DNA of 64,000 nucleotides, taken from positions 177,989 through 241,988 of the forward strand of contig NZ_JASJOF010000007.1 of NCBI RefSeq assembly GCF_030163795.1, written 5' to 3'. Below, piece after piece: positions 1-11,966 of the stretch. The notes under the pieces are model-generated. The model made no database searches. It was not told the origin of the DNA and saw nothing but the letters and a program-made list of their open reading frames with translations. This DNA comes from Roseicyclus marinus (GTDB taxonomy: Bacteria > Pseudomonadota > Alphaproteobacteria > Rhodobacterales > Rhodobacteraceae). The translations under genes and the position numbers were made by a program. The stretch's first letter is position 1, and every line of letters starts with the position of its first letter.

Positions 1-1
1 C

Positions 2-535
2 GGCGACATGGACAGCCTGAGTGCCGAGGATCGGGTGCGGATCCCGGCCGGTCGCATCCATGCGATCCCCGAACAGATGACGACAGATTTCGACAAGGCG
101 CTGCGCCATGTGCGGGCGCCCTTCGTGGTGGCCGTGGGGTTCACGGGCGCGCGGGTCGATCACGAATTGTCGGTCTATCACGGGCTCATTGCGCGCGCCG
201 AGGCGCGCTGCATCGTGCTGGGCGCGCAAGATATCGTGCTGCACGCCCCGCCCGAGATCGCGCTGGATCTGCCCGAGGGCACGCGGGTTTCGTTGTTTCC
301 CTTGGCGCGCGTCACGGGGCGGTCGGAGGGGCTGGATTGGCCGCTCGATGGCCATGCCTTTCATCCCGCGACGCGGATCGGCACCTCGAACCGTGCGAGC
401 GGCGGGCGGGTGCGGATCGCACTGGATGGGGCGGGCATGTTGCTGATCTTGCCGCGCGCGCATCTGGCCGGTGCGGCGCGCGCGCTTCAGGCGGCGTCAC
501 TTTGGTCTCGCGCATCGAAGGATGCTTGGGTATGA
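2..535 (+). CDS. thiamine pyrophosphokinase, C-terminal part (cut by window edge)
   Basis: Transfers pyrophosphate from ATP to thiamine to make thiamine diphosphate, in the cytoplasm. The open frame runs in from the left edge. Its first residues read GDMDSL, the conserved acidic ATP/Mg motif of the family, followed by GARVDHELS (family pattern GxRxDHxL) about 40 residues later and a C-terminal GTSNRA segment, where the family binds thiamine. The visible 177 residues are about four fifths of the usual 210-230, so only the N-terminal nucleotide-fold portion is missing. The next gene, rpiA, starts 38 bases downstream on the same strand. The family call is firm; I give no gene symbol because bacterial naming varies. 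Confidence 0.88.
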   Translation, partial: GDMDSLSAEDRVRIPAGRIHAIPEQMTTDFDKALRHVRAPFVVAVGFTGARVDHELSVYHGLIARAEARCIVLGAQDIVLHAPPEIALDLPEGTRVSLFPLARVTGRSEGLDWPLDGHAFHPATRIGTSNRASGGRVRIALDGAGMLLILPRAHLAGAARALQAASLWSRASKDAWV

Positions 536-573
536 ACGAGGCGTGACGGATCGAGACACAGGATCGGCTTTCC

Positions 574-1362
574 ATGACCGCTGCGCTTTCCCCCATCGAC
601 AAGGCCAAGTACATCGCCGCGCGCCGCGCCGTCGATTTCGTCGAGGACGGGATGCGCGTCGGCCTCGGGACCGGGTCCACCGCCGCGTGGATGGTGCGCT
701 GTCTTGGTGATCTGATCCGGGACGAGGGGATGAAGATCACCGGCGTTGCCACATCCGCGCGCACCGCCGAGTTGGCGCGCGAGGTGGGTGTGCCGGTCAA
801 GACGCTGGACGAAGTGCGTTGGCTCGACCTGACGATCGACGGGGCGGATGAATACGACCCCAACCTGAACCTCATCAAAGGCGGCGGCGGTGCCTTGCTG
901 CATGAAAAGATCGTGGCCACGGCGTCGGACCAGATGGTGGTGATCGCGGATCTGTCCAAGCAGGTCGACACGCTGGGCGCCTTTCCCCTGCCGGTGGAGG
1001 TCATCCCCTTTGGTTGGCAGACGACCAAGGCGCTGATCGAGGAGATGCTGTCGAATGTCGATGTTCTGGGACGCTCGGCCAGCCTGCGTCTGAACGGGGC
1101 GGATCCGTTCCGCACCGACGAGGGCAATTACATCCTCGATCTTCACCTGCGGCGCATCGCCAATCCCGCGCAGTTGTCGCTGGTGTTGAACCAGATCCCC
1201 GGCGTGGTCGAGAATGGCCTGTTTCTCGATATCTGCGACGTTCTCGTGATCGGTAATGCCGACGGGACGGTCGAGGTGCGCGACATCAACAACGGCACGG
1301 TGGAGCGCGAGCGCATCGACATCACCGACCGCGAAAACCTGTTCGCCGACACCCCGGAATGA
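574..1362 (+). CDS. rpiA: ribose-5-phosphate isomerase A
   Basis: Interconverts ribose 5-phosphate and ribulose 5-phosphate in the pentose phosphate and Calvin cycles; cytoplasmic. The 262-residue length is normal. Visible family motifs are the phosphate-binding GLGTGSTAAWMV near residue 30 and the active-site stretch IDGADEYD followed by LIKGGGGALLHEK near residues 88-110. The ATG at 574 is the first in-frame start after the upstream stop. It lies between the thiamine pyrophosphokinase gene and gor on the same strand, and the 87-base gap to gor is compatible with co-transcription. Confidence 0.96.
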   Translation: MTAALSPIDKAKYIAARRAVDFVEDGMRVGLGTGSTAAWMVRCLGDLIRDEGMKITGVATSARTAELAREVGVPVKTLDEVRWLDLTIDGADEYDPNLNLIKGGGGALLHEKIVATASDQMVVIADLSKQVDTLGAFPLPVEVIPFGWQTTKALIEEMLSNVDVLGRSASLRLNGADPFRTDEGNYILDLHLRRIANPAQLSLVLNQIPGVVENGLFLDICDVLVIGNADGTVEVRDINNGTVERERIDITDRENLFADTPE

Positions 1363-1449
1363 CGCAGCCGGGCCGGTCGGGCTGGAATCGCGGGCCGGAC
1401 CGTGGGATACCCTGTTGAGCAACCACGGACAGACAGGGCGACCCCTCGC

Positions 1450-2892
1450 ATGGCGGATTTCGACTATGACCTCTTCGTAATCGGTGGCGGGTCGGGGGGC
1501 GTTCGCTCCGCCCGTGTTGCGGCCGCAGGCGGCGCGCGCGTCGCGCTGGCCGAGGACAGCCGGCTGGGCGGGACCTGCGTGATCCGGGGCTGCGTGCCGA
1601 AAAAGCTCATGGTCTTTGCCAGCGAGTACCGCGAGATATTCGCCGATGCCCGCGCCTATGGCTGGGATCTGGAGGATGGCGATTTCGACTGGGCGCGGTT
1701 CTCGGGGCAATTGAACCGGGAACTCGACCGGCTCGAAGGCGTCTATCGGGGGCTTCTGGAAGGGTCCAAGGTCGAGATCTACGACCAGCGCGCGCGGTTG
1801 GCCGATGCCCATACCGTCCGATTGGCCGATGGCAGCACGCGGACGGCCAAGCATATCTTGATCGCGACGGGCGGCAGGCCGCAGCGGCCCGACATGCCCA
1901 ACGCACATCTGGGCATGGTGTCGGACGACCTGTTCCAGATGCAGCGCCTGCCGAAATCCATGCTGATCGTCGGTGGCGGCTATATCGCCTGCGAATTCGC
2001 CTGCATCCTGAACGGGCTGGGGGTCGAGGTGACGCAATTCTACCGCGGGGCGCAGATCCTGCGCGGGTTCGACGAGGAGGCGCGGGGCCTGATCTCCGAC
2101 CAGATGCAGGAACGCGGTGTGAACCTGCATCTGGGCACCAATATCGTCGAGATGGCGGCGGCCGATGCCGAACATCTGTCGGTGCCGAGCGAAGAGGGCA
2201 TGGGCCTGCCATCCTCCGACACGCCCCCGCCCCCCGAGGGACGCGGCGATGGCCCCGTCTGGGTCAAGGCGTCGAACGGGATGGAGCAGGTGTTCGATGC
2301 CGTGCTTTTTGCCACCGGGCGCACCCCCAACACCCATGACATGGGGCTGGAAGAGGCGGGCGTCGAGATCGGGCGGCGCGGCGAGATCGTGGTCGATGAC
2401 TTCAGCCAGACGGCCGTTCCCTCGATCTATGCGATCGGGGACGTGACGAACCGCGTCAACCTGACGCCGGTGGCGATCCGCGAGGGCATGGCCTTTGTCG
2501 AAACGGTGTTCAAGGGCAACCCCACGCCCGTCGATCACGACCTGATCCCGTCGGCGGTGTTCACCCAGCCCGAATTCGGCACCGTGGGCCTGACGGAAGA
2601 GGAAGCGCGGGACCGCGAACCGGTCGAGATCTACTGCACGTCCTTCCGGCCGATGCGCACCGCCTTTGCCGGGCGGGCGGATCGGGTGTTGATGAAGCTG
2701 GTGGTTTCCAAGAAAACGAGGGTCGTGCTGGGCTGTCATATCGTCGCGCCCAATGCGGGCGAGATGATCCAGCTGGCGGGCATCGCGGTCAAGATGGGCG
2801 CGACGAAAGAGGATTTTGACCGCACCGTCGCGGTGCATCCGACCATGGCCGAGGAACTGGTGACGATGAGAACGCCGGTTCGCACGGCTTGA
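1450..2892 (+). CDS. gor: glutathione-disulfide reductase
   Basis: FAD flavoenzyme that reduces glutathione disulfide with NADPH in the cytoplasm. The chosen ATG at 1450 begins MADFDYDLFVIGGGSGG, the FAD-binding Rossmann motif; an ATG 48 bases upstream would add a tail the family lacks. The redox pair is seen in GGTCVIRGCVPKK, the glutathione reductase form of the CxxxxC disulfide. The NADP-binding glycine motif is GGGYIACEF near residue 175, and the C-terminal dimer-interface His is in VAVHPTMAEE. One oddity is a proline-rich insert (TPPPPEGRGDGP, around residues 255-270) between strands of the NADP domain. Dihydrolipoamide dehydrogenase was considered, but the CVIRGCVPKK signature favours glutathione reductase. 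Confidence 0.94.
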   Translation: MADFDYDLFVIGGGSGGVRSARVAAAGGARVALAEDSRLGGTCVIRGCVPKKLMVFASEYREIFADARAYGWDLEDGDFDWARFSGQLNRELDRLEGVYRGLLEGSKVEIYDQRARLADAHTVRLADGSTRTAKHILIATGGRPQRPDMPNAHLGMVSDDLFQMQRLPKSMLIVGGGYIACEFACILNGLGVEVTQFYRGAQILRGFDEEARGLISDQMQERGVNLHLGTNIVEMAAADAEHLSVPSEEGMGLPSSDTPPPPEGRGDGPVWVKASNGMEQVFDAVLFATGRTPNTHDMGLEEAGVEIGRRGEIVVDDFSQTAVPSIYAIGDVTNRVNLTPVAIREGMAFVETVFKGNPTPVDHDLIPSAVFTQPEFGTVGLTEEEARDREPVEIYCTSFRPMRTAFAGRADRVLMKLVVSKKTRVVLGCHIVAPNAGEMIQLAGIAVKMGATKEDFDRTVAVHPTMAEELVTMRTPVRTA

Positions 2893-2986
2893 TTTGTGCG
2901 GAAAAACGCACAGCTTGCGGTGCAATCGGGGCGCGACGCCCCATATGACATGACACAGACGACCAGTGTGAGGGGAACGACGATCG

Positions 2987-4152
2987 ATGGCTGGCAATAA
3001 TGGCGGACCCTGGGGCGGCGGTGGCGGCTCGGGCGGTGGTGGCGACCGCGGCGACCGTGGCAACAACGGGCCGGGCGGCCGGCGTCCCGGTGGCGGCGAC
3101 CAGCAGATCCCGGAACTCGACGAGATCGTCCGCAAGGGGCAGGAACAGCTGCGCGTCCTGATGGGCGGTCGCGGCGGCCGCTCGGGCGGTGGTGGCGGTG
3201 GCGGCGGCGATCTGCCGGTCAGCCCGCGCACCATCTGGATCGCGGGCCTTGTGGCGGCCTTGGGATTTTGGGCGTTCAACTCGATCTACACGGTGCGTCC
3301 CGAAGAACAGTCGGTCGAGCTTTTGTTCGGGGAATTCCATTCCATCGGGCAGCCCGGTCTGAATTTCGCACCTTGGCCGATCATCACCGCCGAAGTGGTC
3401 AACGTGACCTCGGAACGGACGGTTGCCATCGGTGTGGCGCGCGCGGGGTCGTCGAATGACGGCCTGATGCTGACGACCGATGAAAACGTGGTCGACATCG
3501 ATTTCCAGGTTGTCTGGAACATCACCGACCCGTCGCTGTTCCTGTTCAACCTGCGCGATCCCGAGGCGACCGTGACCGCCGTGGCCGAGGCCGCGATGCG
3601 CGAGGTGATCGCGGCAAGCCAGCTTGCGCCGATCCTGAACCGCGACCGCGGGCTGATCGCCGATACGGTGCTGGAACTGACGCAATCGACCCTCGACAGC
3701 TACGATTCCGGTGTGAACGTGGTGCGTGTGAACCTTGACCGGGCCGACCCGCCGGGCGAGGTGATCGACGCCTTCCGCGACGTGCAGGCCGCCGAACAGG
3801 ACCGCGACCAGCTGGAACGCCGCGCCGATGCCTATGCCAACCAGGTTCTGGCAGGGGCGCGCGGTGAAGCCGCCCAGATCCTCGAACAGGCCGAAGCCTA
3901 TCGCGCGCAGGTCGTGAACGAGGCCGAGGGTGAGGCGAGCCGCTTCCTTGCCGTTCTCAACGAATACCGCCTGGCACCCGAGGTGACGCGCCGCCGTCTG
4001 TATCTGGAGACGATGGAGCGCGTTCTGGGGGATGTGGATCTTGTCATCCTCGACCAGGAAGGCGGTGGATCGAACGGCGTCGTGCCCTACCTGCCGCTTG
4101 ACCAATTGCGCCGGAACCCCGGCACCACCACCACGACGGGGAGCTCGAACTG

Positions 4153-4153
<1 letters not shown>
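2987..4153 (+). CDS. hflK: FtsH protease modulator HflK
   Basis: Inner-membrane SPFH-family protein that assembles with HflC into a periplasmic cage around the FtsH protease and modulates its activity. Residues 1-75 are extremely rich in Gly with charged residues, as is usual in HflK. A single membrane segment follows at about 82-102, then the SPFH domain and an Ala/Glu/Arg-rich coiled coil (about 260-320). A purine-rich Shine-Dalgarno (gaggggaa) precedes the ATG at 2987. The stop TGA overlaps the hflC ATG by one base, indicating translational coupling. Confidence 0.95.
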
Positions 4154-5046
<893 letters not shown>

Positions 5047-5057
5047 CGGGCGGCGCC

Positions 5058-5258
5058 TTGGGACTGATCCTTGTTCTAGGGCTTGGCATGGTTCTCGTGA
5101 TCGAGGGGCTGGTGTTCGCACTGGCCCCTTCGCGTCTTGAAGACCTGCTGAAGCTGATGAACCAGATCCCGGTCGAAACGCGCCGCCTGATCGGATTGGC
5201 TGCGGTGACGCTGGGCGCTGTCCTCGTGTCCTGGGCGATCAGCGCGGGCGCGATGTGA
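5058..5258 (+). CDS. DUF2065 (YjeT-like) two-helix membrane protein
   Basis: A 66-residue hydrophobic protein made of two membrane helices (about residues 2-21 and 43-62) joined by the polar segment APSRLEDLLKLMNQIP, matching the DUF2065/YjeT family commonly found after hflC. The start is a TTG at 5058, the only start codon that gives the conserved N-terminus. It is placed tightly behind hflC. Function is unknown; the conserved position suggests a link to the HflKC-FtsH complex, which is inference. Confidence 0.82.
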   Translation: MGLILVLGLGMVLVIEGLVFALAPSRLEDLLKLMNQIPVETRRLIGLAAVTLGAVLVSWAISAGAM

Positions 5259-5413
5259 TCCGCCGACCGCAGCGGTTTCACGCCGTCGTGACAGGAATGT
5301 CACCCCGCGATGACGTGATAGGGATTGAACAGCGGGCCCTGCGACCGAATATCTGAGGAATGGGCCACCCGCGAGCCGCGGTGGTCTGCATGGCTTGACA
5401 GGAGGGAAATTCC

Positions 5414-6934
<1,521 letters not shown>

Positions 6935-6956
6935 GGCCGTTTCGACGGCAGATCAC

Positions 6957-6987
6957 GGGGCCCCGGCCGCAAGGTTGGGGCCTTTTT
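6957..6987 (+). terminator. intrinsic terminator after degP
   Basis: A hairpin with arms GGCCCC (6959-6964) and GGGGCC (6977-6982) is followed directly by five Ts, 25 bases after the degP stop. The convergent lipoprotein gene ends just beyond, so it separates the two transcripts. Confidence 0.8.
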
Positions 6988-6996
6988 CGTGGGATT

Positions 6997-7554
6997 TCAG
7001 CCGCCGCCGGCCGCCGCCAGTTCCGGGTCCCAGAGCGACAGGCCCAGCTGCCGGGCTGCGGCCAGCGACAGGATCGGGCTGTCCAATCCCTGCGGTGCCT
7101 GGAAATCGCGCACGGCGCGTTCGGTGCGCCGCGTCATCTCGCCATTGATCGGCCCGCCATAAAGACCGCGCGCCGCCAGCGCCCGTTGCAGCGAGGTGAT
7201 GAAGGCCGCATCGCGCGCCTGGATCTCGCAGGGCACCTCGAACCACAATTCGCGGCGTTCGCGCACGATGCGCTGCTGGCTTTCGCTGACGAAGATGGCA
7301 GGTTCCAGAACGCGCCCGTCGCTGGTCAGCTGCGGCGGCTGGATCATCACCTGTTCGGTCACCGTCTCGATCACCGCGGGGGTGGATTGCTGCGCGTAGC
7401 AGGCGGAGGGATCGGCATTCGGCGGGCCCGATCCGCGCATCACCTCGACCGCGCTTTCCCCCGCGATCAACGGATCGGCAAAGGCGCTGCGCTCACCCGC
7501 GGGTAGGCAGGCGGACAGGGCCAGAAGCCCGGGGATCAGGAACAGGGGACGCAT
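6997..7554 (-). CDS. lipoprotein with peptidoglycan-binding domain
   Basis: A 185-residue exported protein. The ATG at 7554 gives a short signal peptide ending in the lipobox ALSAC (Cys16), so it should be lipid-anchored. The C-terminal third (about 125-180), with SLQRALAARGLYGG and TERAVRDFQ, resembles the three-helix PG_binding_1 domain that binds cell-wall peptides. The middle carries no family I recognise. It converges with degP across that gene's terminator. The role is inferred to be attachment to the cell wall; no enzymatic motif is visible. Confidence 0.72.
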   Translation of the reverse strand: MRPLFLIPGLLALSACLPAGERSAFADPLIAGESAVEVMRGSGPPNADPSACYAQQSTPAVIETVTEQVMIQPPQLTSDGRVLEPAIFVSESQQRIVRERRELWFEVPCEIQARDAAFITSLQRALAARGLYGGPINGEMTRRTERAVRDFQAPQGLDSPILSLAAARQLGLSLWDPELAAAGGG

Positions 7555-7639
7555 CTGGATGACTGCTCGCCGCGCTTTGGCTCTTTTCGTTGGTGGACAG
7601 GATAGCGGGTTTCGCCCTTTTGCGAAAGCGCGCTGTCGC

Positions 7640-8020
7640 TCAGGGCTGATCGGCGGCGCGTGTCGGCTCGTGCAGGCGCACCAGATCGTCCAGCATGTGC
7701 GACAGATCCTCCACCGTCTCGGCGACCACATGGGTCACCCCCGACTGCCGCTGCACCCGCCCGGTGACGCGCAAGAGCCGCCCGGCGATCACCGCCCGAC
7801 GAAAGCGTTGGTAGATCGCCTGCCAGATCACCACGTTGCAGGTGGAAAATTCATCCTCCAGCGTGACGAAGATCACCCCCTTGGCCGTGCCGGGCCGCTG
7901 GCGCACCAGCACGAGCCCCGCCACCGCCACCCGCGCGCCCTCGGGCGGCAGGTGCAGCAGGTGATGCGGCAGGCAGGCCGGCGGTCTTGGCCAATCGGGG
8001 GGGCGCGTGGCGGGTTCCAT
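7640..8020 (-). CDS. DnaE2 C-terminal OB-fold fragment (stand-alone SOS gene or remnant)
   Basis: The 126-residue frame matches the very C-terminus of the error-prone polymerase DnaE2/ImuC: VAGLVLVRQRPGTAKGVIF, then TLEDE, VVIW, RGR-type strands and HVVAETVEDL. In full-length DnaE2 (over 1000 residues) this is the OB-fold tail that binds single-stranded DNA. No polymerase domain, imuA or imuB adjoins it. The frame has no internal stop, and its ATG at 8020 lies three bases from a perfect LexA box. It may be a relic of a deleted imuA-imuB-dnaE2 cassette or a retained SOS-induced OB-fold protein; the sequence alone cannot decide. The family match is strong, the start codon is less certain. Confidence 0.6.
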   Translation of the reverse strand: MEPATRPPDWPRPPACLPHHLLHLPPEGARVAVAGLVLVRQRPGTAKGVIFVTLEDEFSTCNVVIWQAIYQRFRRAVIAGRLLRVTGRVQRQSGVTHVVAETVEDLSHMLDDLVRLHEPTRAADQP

Positions 8021-8022
8021 GA

Positions 8023-8037
8023 GAACGAATGTAGAAC
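8023..8037 (-). promoter_or_regulatory. LexA (SOS) box upstream of the DnaE2 fragment
   Basis: On the minus strand the site reads GTTCTACATTCGTTC, a perfect match to the alphaproteobacterial LexA consensus GTTC-N7-GTTC. It ends two bases before the ATG of the DnaE2 fragment. A weak -10-like TATGTT overlaps its upstream edge, so an mRNA from here would have almost no leader. The divergent ferredoxin gene starts 104 bases to the right. Confidence 0.75.
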
Positions 8038-8101
8038 ATAAAGACTGCGGCGCAAGCATCCGAATTCGGGCTGGAAAGCGGGCCTCTCGCGTATTACCTG
8101 A

Positions 8102-8463
<362 letters not shown>

Positions 8464-8464
<1 letters not shown>

Positions 8465-9264
8465 TGCGCGGGGCGGTCGGGCCTGTCCTGGCCGCCTGTC
8501 TTGCCGCGACGCCCGCTGTCGCCTGCGACGCGCCGCCCTGGTCCGGTCGGGCCATGGACGGATCGCTTGCCGTCAATCCCGCGCCTGCGCCCGGCCCCGC
8601 CGCCGCCTGGTTCGAGGATCCCACGACGCGCTACGCCCATGCCGTGCTGGGCGACGGGGTCGAGGCGGGCACGCTCGCCGTGCTGCTGTCCGACGATCCG
8701 TCCTGTGCCGTGGCCCGTGTCACCCTGCCCGAGGCGGAGGTCTTCGAGGATCTCGCCCCGCGTCTGGCCGATCTCGATGGTGACGGGCGATCCGAGATCC
8801 TCGTGGTGCAATCGCACCGGGACCTTGGCGCGCGGCTCGCGGTCTACGCGATCACGCCCGATGGTCCGGGCCTCCGGCTGCTCACCGCCACGCCCAATAT
8901 CGGCCAGCGCAACCGCTGGCTCGCCCCGGTCGCGGCGGCCGATCTGGACGGGGATGGCGCGATCGAAATCGCCTATGTCGACCGCCCGCATCTTGCCCGC
9001 ACCCTGCGCGTCTGGCGCTACCTGCCCGCCCAAGGCGCGCTGGTCGAGGTCGCGGCGCTGCCCGGTCTGACCAATCACCGGATCGGCGAGGGTTTCATCA
9101 CCGGCGGCTTGCGCGATTGCGGCACCGGCCCCGAACTGGTGCTGGCCGATGCCGATTGGTCGCGACTGATGGGCGTCAGCCTTGGGGCCGGGGGCTTGAC
9201 CGCACGGGCGCTTGCGCCCTTCTCCGCCGCCGCTGTGGTCGCGGCGCTGGCCTGCCGGGACTGA
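8464..9264 (+). CDS. exported VCBS/FG-GAP repeat protein
   Basis: A 266-residue protein with an N-terminal signal peptide (cleavage near TPAVA-C, about residue 20). It has two calcium-binding-loop repeats of FG-GAP/VCBS type, [15 protein letters not shown] and [15 protein letters not shown], the basis of a small beta-propeller-like fold. Cysteines occur near the mature N-terminus and at the C-terminus. It is translationally coupled to the ferredoxin by a one-base overlap. No enzymatic motif is evident; a periplasmic location is inferred and the function unknown. Confidence 0.75.
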
Positions 9265-9269
9265 CCCCT

Positions 9270-9303
9270 CCTTCATCTTGGCCGAAAAACTCCCGCCGGA
9301 GGC
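9270..9303 (+). repeat. dispersed intergenic repeat, copy 1
   Basis: Begins CCTTCATCTTGGCCGAAAAA and continues into a CCCGCCGGAGG segment, immediately after the VCBS gene stop. Related copies occur at 23.7, 29.3, 29.5, 44.0 and 61.4 kb. This copy lacks the G-run/C-run hairpin found in most others. Confidence 0.6.
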
Positions 9304-9398
9304 TCCCGCAGCCTGCCACTTGCGCCCCGCCGGGGTTGACTTCGACGCGCGCCAGCGGTCTATCGGCGCGACGCCAGAACCGCCCGAAGGGACCCATG

Positions 9399-11186
9399 AT
9401 GCACGCCTATCGCAGCCATACCTGCGCCGCCCTGACCGCCGAGAACACCGGGCAGACCGTCCGCCTGTCGGGCTGGGTGCATCGTCGGCGCGATCATGGC
9501 GGGGTCATCTTCATCGACCTGCGCGACCACTACGGGATCACGCAGGTTCTGTGCGACCCTGACAGCCCGGTCTTTGCGCAGGTGGAAAAGCTGCGCGCCG
9601 AATATTGCATCCGCATCGACGGCGTGGTGAAGGCGCGCGACCCATCGCTCGTGAACCCGAAACTCCCCACCGGCGAGATCGAGGTGTTCATCCGCGACGT
9701 GGAGGTTCTGGGCGGGGTCTCGGGCGATCTGCCGCTGCAGGTCTTCGGCGATCAGGATTACCCCGAGGAGACGCGGCTGAAATACCGCTACCTCGACCTG
9801 CGCCGCGAGGCGATGCAGGAGAACATGAAGCTGCGCTCGGATGTCGTGGCCTCGATCCGGCGGCGCATGTGGGATCTGGGCTTCCGCGAATACCAGACGC
9901 CGATCATCACAGCCTCCAGCCCCGAGGGCGCGCGCGATTTCCTGGTGCCAAGCCGTCTGCATCCCGGCAAGTTCTATGCCCTGCCGCAGGCGCCCCAGCA
10001 GTTCAAGCAACTCCTGATGGTGTCGGGTTTCGACCGCTATTTCCAGATCGCGCCCTGTTTCCGCGACGAGGATCCGCGCGCCGACCGTTCGCCCACCGAT
10101 TTCTACCAGCTCGACATGGAGATGTCCTTTGTCGAGCAGGAGGATGTCTTTGGCACCGTCGGCCCCGTGCTGCAGGGCGTGTTCGAAGAATTCGGCGGCG
10201 ACCGCCGCACCGATCCCGCGGATCAATGGCCGCGCATCTCCTATGCCGAAGCGGCGCTGAAATACGGCACCGACAAGCCCGACCTCCGGAATCCGATCGA
10301 GATGCAGGTGGTGTCCGAACATTTCGCAGGCTCGGGTTTCGCGATTTTCGCGCGTATCCTTGAACAGGACGGCACCGAAGTGCGCGCCATTCCCGCCCCC
10401 ACGGGCGGCAGCCGCAAGTTCTGTGATCGGATGAATGCCTGGGCGCAGGGGCAGGGGCTGCCTGGGATGGGCTATATCTTCTGGCGCGATGCCGAGGATG
10501 GAAGCCTCGAGGCGGCGGGCCCCTTGGCCAAGAACATCGGCCCCGAGCGGACGGAAGCGATCCGGGCTCAGCTTGGCCTCAAGGCAGGCGATGCGGCGTT
10601 TTTCCTGGCGGGCAAGCCTGCGGAATTCGAAGCCATCGCGGGCCGGGCGCGCACGGCCATCGGGCAGGAACTTGGCCTGATCGACGAGAGCCGCTTCGCC
10701 TTTGCCTGGATCGTGGATTTCCCGATGTACGAGCGGGACGAGGCGACCGGCAAGATCGACTTTTCCCACAATCCGTTTTCGATGCCGCAGGGCGGGCTTG
10801 ATGCGCTTTCGGGCGATCCGCTCAAGGTTTTGGGTTACCAATACGACTTGGCCTGCAACGGCTACGAGGTCATCTCGGGCGCGATCCGCAACCACAAGCC
10901 CGAGATCATGTTCAAGGCCTTCGAACTGGCGGGCTATGGCGAGGAGGAGGTGCGCAAGCGGTTCGGCGGCATGGTCAATGCGTTCCAGTACGGCGCGCCG
11001 CCCCATGGCGGCTGTGCGGCGGGTATCGACCGGTTGGTGATGATCCTGGCGGGCACGTCGAACATCCGCGAGGTCATCTTGTTCCCGATGAACCAGCGCG
11101 CCGAAGATCTGATGATGAACGCGCCTTCGGACCCGACGAGCGACCAGTTGATGGAACTGGGCCTGCGCGTCATTCCGCGCGACTGA
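9399..11186 (+). CDS. aspS: aspartyl-tRNA synthetase
   Basis: Class II synthetase charging tRNA-Asp. From the ATG at 9399 ([12 protein letters not shown]) the protein has 595 residues, normal for the bacterial form. An ATG directly before it at 9396 sits too close to the ribosome site (gaaggga). The N-terminal OB-fold anticodon-binding domain carries [21 protein letters not shown]. Class II motif 2 is visible in [28 protein letters not shown] sequence near residues 215-240, the bacterial GAD insert follows, and the motif 3 region [17 protein letters not shown] lies near the C-terminus. Whether it also charges tRNA-Asn cannot be judged here. A bidirectional terminator follows. Confidence 0.96.
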   Translation: MHAYRSHTCAALTAENTGQTVRLSGWVHRRRDHGGVIFIDLRDHYGITQVLCDPDSPVFAQVEKLRAEYCIRIDGVVKARDPSLVNPKLPTGEIEVFIRDVEVLGGVSGDLPLQVFGDQDYPEETRLKYRYLDLRREAMQENMKLRSDVVASIRRRMWDLGFREYQTPIITASSPEGARDFLVPSRLHPGKFYALPQAPQQFKQLLMVSGFDRYFQIAPCFRDEDPRADRSPTDFYQLDMEMSFVEQEDVFGTVGPVLQGVFEEFGGDRRTDPADQWPRISYAEAALKYGTDKPDLRNPIEMQVVSEHFAGSGFAIFARILEQDGTEVRAIPAPTGGSRKFCDRMNAWAQGQGLPGMGYIFWRDAEDGSLEAAGPLAKNIGPERTEAIRAQLGLKAGDAAFFLAGKPAEFEAIAGRARTAIGQELGLIDESRFAFAWIVDFPMYERDEATGKIDFSHNPFSMPQGGLDALSGDPLKVLGYQYDLACNGYEVISGAIRNHKPEIMFKAFELAGYGEEEVRKRFGGMVNAFQYGAPPHGGCAAGIDRLVMILAGTSNIREVILFPMNQRAEDLMMNAPSDPTSDQLMELGLRVIPRD

Positions 11187-11214
11187 GCGGCGGGGGCTTT
11201 CCACAAATTCGGGG

Positions 11215-11240
11215 AAAAGCGGGCCGCCGGCCCGCTTTTT
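11215..11240 (+). terminator. bidirectional intrinsic terminator between aspS and the receiver gene
   Basis: A perfect seven-base-pair stem GCGGGCC (11219-11225) / GGCCCGC (11229-11235) with a three-base loop is flanked by AAAA on the left and TTTTT on the right. It can therefore end transcription from aspS and from the convergent minus-strand gene. Confidence 0.85.
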
Positions 11241-11255
11241 CATGTCGGGGCGTCG

Positions 11256-11966
11256 TCACAGCGCCAGGGGTAGGCCCGCGATGCGATGCGACAGGTAGTG
11301 CCGCAAGGCTTGCTGCCCGGCCGGGTCCAGCCCCGTGTCCAGCGCATCGGCGCGCCCCTCGAGCGCTTCGTCCTGCGCGCTGCGTGCCACGCCCACGAGG
11401 AACCGCCGCAGATAGCCCAGCGGCGGGTCGGGCTGCGCCAAGAGCGCCATCGCATGGCTCAGATCCTCCCGATAGGAGAGGGTATCGGGCGTGACCGTGC
11501 CGCCCTCGACCGCGTGGGGGGACAGGCCCGGGCGCATCTCCGGCGGCAGAAGGGCGAGGATCGCAGCCTGGAATGCGGCTACCGTTTCCACGGGCTTGGG
11601 CAGGAACCCGTCGGCCCCGGCCACGCGGGCCTCCCCTTCCGCCTCGGACGGGTCGGCCCCTGACGTGCCCAGCACGACGGGCACGCGCGGGCGCAGGGCG
11701 TGGATCCGCGCGATCAGGTCAAGCCCCGATCCGTCGGGCAGCCCGAGGTCCACGATGACGACGGACGGATGGTACAAGGTCAGATGCCGTTCGGCCGAGG
11801 CGATGCAATCCGCCCGCCGGATCCGCGCGCCGGACCGCAGGCACAAAAGCCTCATCGCCTCGGACGCGAAGCGGCTGTCCTCCACCACGAGAATGGTCAG
11901 GCCCAAAAGCGGGCGGTCGGGTGTCGGGCGTGGTTTGCCGCCCAAGGTCTGAAAAATATCGTCCAT
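11256..11966 (-). CDS. response-regulator receiver-domain protein with uncharacterised C-terminal region
   Basis: From the ATG at 11966 the product is 236 residues. Residues about 20-140 form a CheY-like receiver: acidic pocket in LVVEDSRFAS, phospho-acceptor Asp in VIVDLGLPDGSG, Thr/Ser in GTSGAD and the conserved Lys in LPKPV. The last about 90 residues are not a DNA-binding, cyclase or other output domain I recognise, and no histidine kinase lies nearby. It is probably a single-domain-type signalling protein acting through protein contacts. Convergent with aspS. Confidence 0.82.
   Translation of the reverse strand: MDDIFQTLGGKPRPTPDRPLLGLTILVVEDSRFASEAMRLLCLRSGARIRRADCIASAERHLTLYHPSVVIVDLGLPDGSGLDLIARIHALRPRVPVVLGTSGADPSEAEGEARVAGADGFLPKPVETVAAFQAAILALLPPEMRPGLSPHAVEGGTVTPDTLSYREDLSHAMALLAQPDPPLGYLRRFLVGVARSAQDEALEGRADALDTGLDPAGQQALRHYLSHRIAGLPLAL

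Noticed and set aside
487..3279. A 930-codon open frame on the minus strand across rpiA, gor and the start of hflK
   Set aside because: It is antisense to three well-supported genes, has low-complexity Pro/Arg/His-rich sequence and no recognisable domain. Long antisense frames are expected in high-G+C DNA.
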